Of a stretch of 64,000 nt of DNA, positions 56,562 to 64,000 are shown one piece after another; positions within the stretch are counted from its first letter, which is position 1, and every line of letters begins with the position of its first letter. Location: positions 59,128,037 to 59,192,036 of the forward strand of contig OW121741.1 of assembly GCA_933228675.1 (NCBI GenBank), given 5' to 3'. Under the pieces are notes generated by a model that searched no databases, was not told the DNA's origin, and saw only the letters and a program-made list of their open reading frames with translations. The stretch is from Stomorhina lunata. Its lineage: Eukaryota > Arthropoda > Insecta > Diptera > Rhiniidae. Both the position numbers and the translations under genes were made by a program.

Positions 56562-57055
56562 AGCTTGCTTATTAATAACGTTAACATATTCATTAATTGA
56601 CTAAACATATTTTCAATGTTTTTTAAAGCGGACGTTTCATTTTCTTTATTTTGTTTTAATGTTTCTGAGTATGATACTCCGGTTGAAAAATTATTGTTAT
56701 TTGTACCTTGCGGGTTTCTGGTATAATGAGATTCGTTAGGGTTCATAACGAATGGTTGACGGTTCACACGATAATTTGATACAAGTTTTTGTCTTAAGGA
56801 TTTATAAACTTGGCATCCTTTATAATTCGCTGTATGATCTTGAAGGCAGTGAATACATTTTGGTGGTGCATCCTTAGTTTTTGTACATTCGGCAGTTGGA
56901 TGATCCATACCGCATTTTACGCAAACAAATGGTTTTTTGCAATACGCTTTTGTATGACCATATTGTTGGCAACGGTGGCATTGTACGATATCGTTAGATT
57001 TATGTTGTGGCTCAATTCTAACTACGGCACTATTAATGTATTTCACATCATAAAT
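56552..57055 (-). pseudogene. Jockey-type LINE ORF1, 5'-truncated gag-like protein
   Basis: The C-terminal ~165 residues are YDVKYINSAVVRIEPQHKS, then three zinc knuckles in a row: CHRCQQYGHTKAYC, CVKCGMDHPTAEC and CIHCLQDHTANYKGC, then an Asn/Gln-rich tail ending LISKLCK. The residue order is that of Jockey-clade gag-like ORF1 proteins, which coat element RNA. The first ~300 residues are missing through 5' truncation; an internal Met is not a real start. Confidence 0.88.
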
Positions 57056-58017
57056 TTTTTATTGTCTGGTGACGGATCGAGATCGAAGGAATTTTGCTTA
57101 ACTTTACTTTACCAATCGTTGTTAAATTTTTTTGCATAAGACCGTAGATCGTTTACATTATTATGATTATAATCATTACACTAAAAACCATCGTCTTCAC
57201 TAATTTTTTAATCTTTTTTTTTATTTTAAAAAACCTGTAAACAATTTTCAATAGTCAAAAAATCTTGTTTGAAATAAATTCTCCAAATATTTTATTTTTA
57301 CTGTTCACAGAAAATTTTGAAATAATCAAAAAAATTAGTTTGAATTAAAATTATTCCAAAAATTTTGTTGTGAATAAAATTATTCAAGCTAAATTTTCTT
57401 AAATAAAAAAAATTTGGGAGTTTTGAAGAAATTTTAATTTTATTTACAAGCAATAAAATGAAATAAAGAAATATTTTATTTCTTTGAAAGGAATACAAAT
57501 TTAAATTATTTCAATTTTTACAAAAAAATATTGATTTCATTTCAAAATTTGTATTTGAAATGTAATAATTTTAAATAATAACTTAACATAATAAATCCAG
57601 AAAACCACATGCAAATTGTTATTTTATTTTAAACAATCTTAAAAAATTCTAACTTAATTATATTCCTTGTAAGTAAACTAAATAACAAAATAATTAAATT
57701 TTTTTCAAAATTTTATATAAAAATAATTGAAATGTACAGCTATGTTCGAAGTACACCATCGAATATAAGCATTGCTATGAGACAGTTTCGAAAAATTTTT
57801 TTTAATTTTGTTCGTTGCACATTGGGGTCGCCAAAATACATTTTTCGTTATATCTTCGGCATTTACAGTCGGATCTCGAAGTGTGATATATCGATGTTTT
57901 TGTCTCCAGTAGTGCGATTCTCTACGCTTTTTTAACCACAATTGTTTCTTCAAAATTATTTAACAACTAAATTAACCACACTGCTATTCACTAACACTTT
58001 AACGATTTCTATTGACG
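57056..58017. other. A/T-rich interval with one copy of a ~110-bp dispersed motif
   Basis: Mostly featureless A/T. At about 57815-57905 is a motif (ACATTTTTCGTTATATCTTC, then GATATATCGATGTTTTTGTCT) repeated at 58800-58870 and inverted at 60060-60118. No gene is recognised; an 82-codon minus frame through it is not supported because the motif is a repeat. Confidence 0.5.
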
Positions 58018-58577
58018 TTTAAAGTCAGCTTTTTCAATCAGCTGTTATTAATAAACAAATAAATTGTTGTTTATTAACGCCAACATTTTTGATGCTGTTT
58101 AATGTTAAAGAAAAGTGGTTAAGAAAAGTGATTTAGAAAAGTGTATTAAAAAATTGTTTCCTTATATAAATCGAAAATTATAATTAAAGAAAATTTAATA
58201 TAAGAATATAACAACAAATATAATTCAACTATATGACTTGGCTGCTCAGCAGACGACCGGCTTCTTTTGATAGTAGTATGTATTCATTCAGTAGTATTCA
58301 TATATCATCAAAATAAATAAAAATGTATTTAAAATAATAGTTATTTTTAATATTTTACTCAAGTTGTTCTTAAAATTTACAACAAAAATAGTTTTTGGCT
58401 TGTTTTTTTTTATTCTTCTTTGTGTTTTTCTCTTATTTTGACAAAGTTGCCACATAACTTTACCGTGGCTTAAACTGAGTTAGTGAATCACATAGTGGTT
58501 AGTGCAAACATCAAAATGTGTTGTTAATGGTAGAACCTTTTGAAAGTTTTAAAAGTTAGTGAATCGCACTACAGGAG
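58018..58577. repeat. Dispersed repeat, copy B (partner of 1-562)
   Basis: Same orientation as copy A. Left junction ATTGACG|TTTAAAGTC, right junction ACAGGAG|GCCAAC. Nearly identical to copy A over its whole length. Confidence 0.85.
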
Positions 58578-59016
58578 GCCAACATTTTTCTTTACTAGTC
58601 ATTATTCTTGGGTATCCGGTTCTAGTATTTATCTATCAGACCCCTGTTCCTACCACCCTAATGTACCACCCTAATATCAGAAAACTAAAGCTCTTAAAAA
58701 ATCGTTAAACTTTTACTAAGGAAGTTTTTCGATTTTTCAAACCGATCTATTACAAACAAGGAATTTCTTATTTTGCCGCACATAGGGATCACCAAAATAC
58801 ATTTTTCGTTATATCTTCGCCATTTACTGTCGGATCTTAAAGTGTAATATATCGATGTTTTTGTCTAACGAAGGCCAATGTTTTGCGATATTAATCATTA
58901 AGCTAAAATACATTCTTCTACATAGTACCTACCCAAGATTTTTTAACTCATACAACAAGAATTATAAAAATTTTAAATCTTGAAAGAAATTAATTCTAGT
59001 TGAACCAGAATTTATG

Positions 59017-59169
59017 TTGATGGTCGTGGGTTCGAGTCGGGCTTAGGTTCATGTCATAAATTATTTTTTTAATTTATGATATTTAAATTAATTAATTTAA
59101 ATATCATAAATTAAAAAAAAAATAATTTATGACATGAACCTAAGCCCGACCCGAACCCACGACCATCAA
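59017..59169. repeat. Near-perfect 153-bp palindrome
   Basis: Two arms of about 75 bp (TTGATGGTCGTGGG ... inverted to ... CCCACGACCATCAA) meet at TTAAATTAATTAATTTAA. One mismatch and one 3-nt length difference were noted in an A/T run. Each arm contains GGGTTCG(A/G)GTCGGGCT, reminiscent of a tRNA T-arm/B box. It can form a long hairpin in RNA or a cruciform in DNA. Probably a small hairpin MITE; no target duplication was recognised. Confidence 0.9.
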
Positions 59170-59632
59170 TTTTAAATCTTTTAATCAATTATGTTTTGAA
59201 AAGATTCAAGTTTGCTGTATTTTTGACGGCTCTCAAGTTCTGAAAAAATGTGGCCCATGGGTTGCTCACCAGTGACAGCCAAGGCAGATTAATGTACTAC
59301 ATGAACAAAACGTTCAGTGTCTGTTTAAAGGCATAGATAAGCTGTGAAAATAATTAAGTTTAGTTTTTTAATCATTGACCTCAAGTACATTCTTCTAGTA
59401 CTTTTTTTTTGATAATAATCATTGATCTCAGATATCCGTTCCACTATTTATTTAAAATTGTGAAAAAATATCATGTAAAAATTCACAGTGTAAATACCCA
59501 AACAGTCTCTTAGTTTGTCTTGCTATTCGTTTTATCCACGAAATAATTGTTTGAATTTCGTCTGTGTCTGTATAACATTTAATCGCGTTGTGTTTAATTT
59601 AATTATAAACTATTAAAAATTAATTTAAATAA

Positions 59633-59953
59633 ACAACAGCCTCCCGAACTCTCCGCTTTTATTTTATCCGCCATTCCGGTTCTTGTGAAATCCAACCTCA
59701 AGCAACTCCAATAGATGATATATCTTGGGTTCATCAATTGCCGGACGACGTTCAACAAATGCTTCGTCTGCCCATAGAAAATAACGTTTACTTTTTCCAC
59801 CCGGTCCACAATTTCAGAATTTTTTCTGACTGAGCCGCCATGCTTGCAATTCTTAATGCAAGAACTGCTGAAGCATTACAGTTTTCCAAAGATGTAATCG
59901 AAATACCAGCTAACATAAGGAAAATACTTTCTGTTGATGGTTTTATTTACTAA
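59633..59953 (+). pseudogene. Unrecognised coding-like remnant, one in-frame TGA
   Basis: A frame of 106 codons, open but for a TGA at 59831-59833, has balanced, protein-like composition unlike its A/T-rich surroundings: ATPIDDISWVHQLPDDVQQM, LRLPIENNVYFFHPVHNF, then after the stop AAMLAILNARTAEALQFSKD and VIEIPANIRKILSVDGF. I do not recognise the family. Its place inside the inverted repeat suggests a captured gene piece or the remains of the element's own protein. Confidence 0.5.
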
Positions 59954-60118
59954 ACTTAATTATTTTCACAGCTTATCTATGCCTTTGTATGAGCTAAGAT
60001 ATATTGGGTATGTACTATGTAGAAGAATGTATTTAAGGTCAATGATTAATATCGCAAAACATTGGCCTTCGTTAGACAAAAACATCGATATATTACACTT
60101 TAAGATCCGACAGTAAAT

Positions 60119-60422
60119 AGAAAGTTTATTTTAGGCGCTATCGCCCTGAATAACGATATTGTACAACGTCTTTATACTAAATGTCACCATCGTATATATT
60201 ATAGTTTGTCATTTATTTGCTACTAAGAGATTGCCTTAGGCGAAGTTATACAAGAGCAATTGTCAAACATGAACGGATTTTTCGTAATTGCAATTGAAAA
60301 AACTGAAATTTTCGTTGATATGTAGGTTTTGAAAGGATAACATGTACTTACCTGCATTTTTGTACTTCCTAGAAAGATTACCTATAATTTGATATATAAT
60401 ATATTCTCAAATGTAATCATTG
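60119..60422 (+). mobile_element. DINE-like fragment, copy 5
   Basis: Colinear with the middle of the DINE-like element (AGAAAGTTTATTTTAGGCGC to ATATATAATATATTCTCAAA). It carries the empty version of the mariner site (CTTTATACTAAATG at about 60171-60184), which supports the mariner boundaries. Confidence 0.8.
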
Positions 60423-60878
60423 TGACGATAAAATTTATCAGATTACGACACTTTCAATTTCTCTCATGTAGACCAACTATGAAAATAGAAATTGTTTAAA
60501 CCCATCAACTGTTTACAAGATCAAAAATTTACAGATATGGCACACGCAAAGTTTATAAATATTGGCAACACTCTTTATTTTATTCCTTTTTCAAAAAAAC
60601 CATTAACGAACAAAGTGATCGGCTGCAAAAAAATAGTGGTGCAACAAAATTGATTTTTTTTACTAAGTGATTTCAAAGTATTGATCGAAACGTAAATCTT
60701 TGCCTTAATGTTTGCTTCATTGGATAATGTAAGTAGGAATAATTGATATAATTGTGTCTCAGGGTCATGTTGCCTATCTTATACATTTTTTTTGCACATA
60801 CAGAAAAAAAATAGCAAGTAGAGTCAGACGCTGCCGGCAACCATCAGCCAAAGGTTCCGAAGTGGAACAGGTACCTCA
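60423..60878. other. Unique interval with good splice-like signals but no open frame
   Basis: A GTAAGT (60729) and a pyrimidine-rich TTTTTTTTGCACATACAG (60803) could bound a 75-bp intron after an ATG at 60708, but the joined frame stops within a dozen codons. No gene is claimed. Confidence 0.35.
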
Positions 60879-61370
60879 AAAAATTGGACCAAACCACGTA
60901 AGTCACCAGCCAGTCACGTTTTTTTAATTCGAATGAAAGTCCAGGTATAAAACGTTTTTTGGAAAAATCCAAGGCATCAATTTACGCCAGGTACCGTTAG
61001 GCCGGCACGCGTCTGTCGAAAAAAATAAAACAGAACACGAGTTCTTAATAATATTAAAAAAACTACATATTTGAAAAATTTGACAAAAAGTAGTTTTATA
61101 ACTACAGTATGGCCATAATTGACGACTTAAGTTAAAATTGGACCAAGCCACGTAAGTCACCAGTCACGTTTTTTTTTAAATTCAAATAAAAGTAAAGGTA
61201 TAAACCGCTTTTTGGGAAAAACCCAAAGCATCAATTTACGACAGGTACCGTTAGGTCGGCACGTGTCTGTAGAAGAAAAAAAAAAAACAGAACACGAGTT
61301 CTTAATATAATATAAAAAAAAAAAACACATGTTTGAAAAATTTGACAAAAATAAGTAGTCTTATAAATAT
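60879..61370. repeat. Tandem duplication of ~250 bp
   Basis: 60879-61133 and 61134-61370 are diverged direct copies with the shared order AAAATTGGACCAA, CCACGTAAGTCACCAG, CATCAATTTACG, GGTACCGTTAGG, ACAGAACACGAGTTC and GAAAAATTTGACAAAA. No coding capacity is convincing. Confidence 0.85.
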
Positions 61371-62090
61371 GACCCAGAAAAAAAAAAGAAAATGCATTTA
61401 AAAAAATTGATAAAAAAATTTAAAAATCACCTAAACATAATTCTTCATCACCCTTAAAATTAAAATTTATAATACTATAGTTACATACTAATTATTATAT
61501 TGTATAAATACATCTTATTCTACACTTTAATATTAGACTTACTAATATAATACGATATAGAAAAAGGTATTCAGTTATGAATAAATATTAATGATTAAAA
61601 TACTATTCAATTCTTAATACTATTTTATAACTTAAGTTTAATCATAATTTAATACTATTTTAGTGATTTCTAATTTTAGTTAAATTTAAGAACCTAAAAA
61701 CTATCTAAGAATAAGGATGTGTATATATTAAAGTTGTTTTATAATTAATAATAAATATGGTCAAAAACAAAAAAAAAAAAAAAAGAAAATGCAATTAGAA
61801 ATTTAAAAATCACCTTAAACAAAATTAATTTACCACCCTTATAATTAAAATTTGTATTGCTAAAGTTAAATACTAATAATTATTTTTTTTATAAATATAT
61901 CTCATTAGACACTTAATTATTATACTTAGGAATGATGCGATATAGAAAAAGATAATGAGTTATGAATAAGCACTAATGAATAAAATACTATTCGATTCTA
62001 AATACTATTTTATAAATTAAGTTTAATCATAATTTAATACTATTTTAGGGATTTTCAATATAAGAACATAAAATTTAAGATGGAATATGT
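61371..62090. repeat. Second tandem duplication of ~380 bp
   Basis: 61371-61720 and about 61756-62090 are diverged direct copies: A-run then GAAAATGCA, TAAAAATCACC, GATATAGAAAAAG, AGTTATGAATAA, ATAAAATACTATTC and TTTAATCATAATTTAATACT. It directly follows the first duplication, so the locus shows two adjacent rounds of tandem copying. Confidence 0.8.
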
Positions 62091-62149
62091 ATGTAGGCAA
62101 GTGGTTTCATCATAACAGTAGAGCCTAGATAACTGTGACAGCAAAAAAA

Positions 62150-62720
62150 AAAAATAAAATAATAAATTAAATGAATGGATAAATTCTTAGAATCATAAAA
62201 TTTGTTCAAAATCAAAATAAACAATAATAAAATTATTTTATAATAGATAAATTAATAAATCATTATAAAAATAATATATAATTGAATAAACAAATACTTA
62301 TGAAAATAATAAATAAATAAATGGATAAATAAATGAATAACTAAATGAATAATTAAATAAATAAATTAAAATTAATAAATAATTAAATAATATGAAAATA
62401 AAGTAAATATCAAAAAAAAAATAATACATATGTAGATTTAAACATTCACTACTACTTATAGTATCGAACTAATTTAGAAATATTAAATAGTAGGAGCTAA
62501 GATAATTAATCGAATAGAATTAAATTAATCGAATAGAATTAAATTAATTAAAATTAATTAATTAATGAAATTAATCGAATAGAATTAAAAAAAAAAAAGA
62601 AATACGCTTAAATAAGATTTTTGACCCAATAAAACAATTTATAATCATACAAAAATAATTAAATAGAATTAGAGTAAAATTGATCTTGAGATATATATAT
62701 ATAAAAAAAAAAAAATAATA
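62150..62720. repeat. A/T-rich simple sequence (AAAT/AATG words)
   Basis: Degenerate AATA/AATG tetranucleotides (62170-62420) and a repeated AATCGAATAGAATTAAA word (three copies, about 62508-62590). Low complexity. Confidence 0.75.
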
Positions 62721-63456
62721 ATTTTTCCTAAAAGAAACCTAAATATTTTTTAAAGTACCAGCAAAAATATATAAAAGTTAGTTTCTTATAATATTTATCT
62801 TTTTACCTGAATCATATATCAAATATTTGCCAATTTCATGTAAGATCTCCTTTATTAATATATATGTATATTTTTAGGATTACTTTTATGCTTTTAGTAT
62901 AAGTATTGCAATTATATTGTATAATTATATTATTGTTTATAAAGAAATAAATTCTTTAATATGTATATTTTATCTTGAAATATGTGGTAAAACTATTTTA
63001 TTTGGGTTGAGATGTAGTAGCTGCTAGAAGAAATGTTTCAGTGGTGAGTTTGACAGGGGACAATACAAACATTATTTAGGTATAAAGTATTGTTCATGGA
63101 TGACTGCAATATGTCATACGGGGAGGGCAGCCTGCCCAGGATACCAACACCTAGTCCTGAGGAAATTTGAGTCCGGAAGTATGTAAGTTCTCATCAACGA
63201 ATGTCCGTCTGCTAATATTGGTCCGCCTTTCTAAATTTTGTGTTGTCCAATGTTCCATGTTCATCAAGCTTCAATTTTTTTTGGCACGAGATTTTTTTTT
63301 GTATGATGTGCTTAACCATGTGGAAAAGAACCCCCCATTCCCGGCGAGCTAAAGCCAAAACACCGAAGTGCCACTCCACTATGAAGCGACAGGTAAGTTG
63401 AAGTATTTTAAGTTCTTCAACCAACCAAACAAGCACGCAGAAATCATCATATAAAA
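62721..63456 (+). repeat. Presumed LTR of an LTR retrotransposon running off the right edge
   Basis: The right end is fixed by the primer binding site at 63457; the LTR ends CATCATATAAAA and, like the other gypsy LTR here, lacks CA. The left end is not identified, so the start given is only a limit. A strong 5' splice site, ACAGGTAAGT (about 63390), lies in the downstream part. Confidence 0.45.
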
Positions 63457-63474
63457 TGGCGCCCAACGTGGGGC
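63457..63474 (+). other. Primer binding site, tRNA-Lys type
   Basis: TGGCGCCCAACGTGGGGC, 18 bases matching the classical lysine-tRNA(1,2) primer site. It is directly followed by a second donor-like CAGGTAGGT. Confidence 0.85.
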
Positions 63475-64000
63475 AGGTAGGTGATTCAGTTCACTTGCTT
63501 GCTTTACAAATTATGCTTCAATTTAAATTTGTTTTTCACTAAAAAAAAAAATCAAACCAGTAGTCAAGTCGATTGGATGGAAACGTAAGTCCTGAAAGAT
63601 ATTATATAGTATCATGTCAGAAGTCGACGATTCCAGAAAAGAGAATTGATTACTGGGAATTTAGTATTCAAAACTGTTGTAACATGTCGTATGTCCCTGA
63701 AGACACCTTCTGGAGTCATGCATGTGTTGCGACGGCATGGGACACAAGAGATGGTTACTGAAGAGGCAAATGGGTTGAATCGAATCAAACTAGTAATAGA
63801 AGGCATGATCTTTCGGCTATATATGTAGCTAATGTTCATTTTGCTTTTATTGCTGATTTGATGAGAAGCTAATCCAGGAGACTCAAATTGTTTTGTATTT
63901 TGTCCGAAGTTAATTTGATGATGAGAAACTTTTACATATGACGACATGAGGATTTTTTTTGTGATTTACCATATATTCCTTTATATGTAGCACAAAAAAG
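63475..64000 (+). other. Leader and possible first coding region of the LTR element
   Basis: The ATG at 63573 opens 62 codons (MDGNVSPERYYIVSCQKSTI to AWDTRDGY) and an overlapping frame gives 60 codons from 63646. I recognise neither as gag. The element continues outside the window, so coding content cannot be judged. Confidence 0.4.

Larger units (their letters stand above)
53584..57055 (-). mobile_element. Jockey-clade LINE, minus strand, 5'-truncated with poly(A) tail
   Basis: A run of T at about 53582-53606 is the 3' poly(A) tail. The 3' UTR is 53607-53870, ORF2 is complete, and ORF1 is cut by 5' truncation at about 57055, where coding similarity stops abruptly. ORF1 and ORF2 overlap by 10 nt (ATGCAAATAA). 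Target duplications were not clear to me. The intact ORF2 suggests a recent copy. Confidence 0.92.
58800..60118. mobile_element. Foldback-like structure with nested palindrome and coding remnant
   Basis: The segment 58820-58945 recurs as its reverse complement at about 60000-60118, and 59321-59362 as its reverse complement at about 59945-59985, in the order expected for one interrupted inverted repeat. The left arm is interrupted by about 370 bp that contain the palindrome at 59017-59169. The interior (59633-59953) looks formerly coding. The right arm abuts a DINE-like fragment at 60119. The outer termini are not defined. Confidence 0.6.

Noticed and set aside
57705..57953. 82-codon minus-strand frame with plausible composition
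   Set aside because: The central motif is a dispersed repeat (58800-58870, 60060-60118) in which the frame is not kept open.
60708..60900. Two-exon small gene with GTAAGT donor and TTTTTTTTGCACATACAG acceptor
   Set aside because: The spliced frame stops after about 12 codons, and the next donor-like GTAAGT lies in the duplicated block.

Overview
The window looks like transposon-dense nuclear DNA of a higher fly (Diptera: Brachycera, most likely a calyptrate such as a blow fly or house fly relative; the species cannot be fixed from this sequence). Reasons: high A+T content; a complete ribosomal protein S5 of Drosophila type; and a crowd of insect mobile elements: R1-, CR1- and Jockey-type LINEs, BEL/Pao and lysine-tRNA-primed gypsy LTR elements, DD41D and DD37E mariner relatives, a PIF/Harbinger remnant, a hAT-type element, and a DINE-1/Helentron-like family carrying (GTCY)n microsatellites. 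RpS5 (29373-30056) is the only cellular protein-coding gene I can support with confidence.

Layout. 1-562 is a dispersed repeat that recurs at 58018-58577. 770-3998 is a long inverted-repeat element whose right end runs into a 200-N gap. 4199-10745 is a 21-bp satellite interrupted by a DINE-1-like element (4315-8158), which itself contains a dead rosa-like mariner (5345-6610). 10746-14127 is a decayed gypsy element on the minus strand next to a Harbinger transposase remnant. 16503-18822 is a rearranged DINE-like copy with a hAT-type insertion. 18823-24600 holds two abutting defective BEL/Pao elements (minus). 24890-29318 is a defective R1-type LINE (minus) whose 5' end stops 54 bp before the RpS5 ATG. 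30171-33536 is A/T-rich with no recognised coding sequence. 33537-34834 is a nearly intact DD37E element. 34971-35640 is a second, 3'-lacking piece of the same R1-type LINE. 35957-36410 is a (TATG)n tract. 36800-40870 is a CR1-like LINE. 40875-43235 and 43605-50926 are two more DINE-like copies, the second split by a young BEL/Pao element with both LTRs (43660-50244). 53584-57055 is a 5'-truncated Jockey LINE with an intact ORF2. 58800-60118 is a foldback-like structure holding a 153-bp near-perfect palindrome and a coding-like remnant. 60879-62090 contains two tandem duplications. At 63457 a lysine-tRNA primer binding site marks the start of another LTR element that leaves the window.

How the parts relate. 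The main story is nesting: satellite > DINE-like > mariner; DINE-like > hAT; DINE-like > BEL. Paired empty and filled copies let several insertions be defined to the base (TA, 8-bp and 5-bp target duplications). Most element proteins are broken; the Jockey ORF2 is the clear exception. The points I rate highest are the DINE-1/Helentron architecture shared by at least five copies, a possible insertion hotspot in its subterminal stem, the RpS5 gene with a 31-A tail and a LINE 54 bp upstream, and the palindromic 21-bp satellite that gives long but probably meaningless ORFs on both strands.
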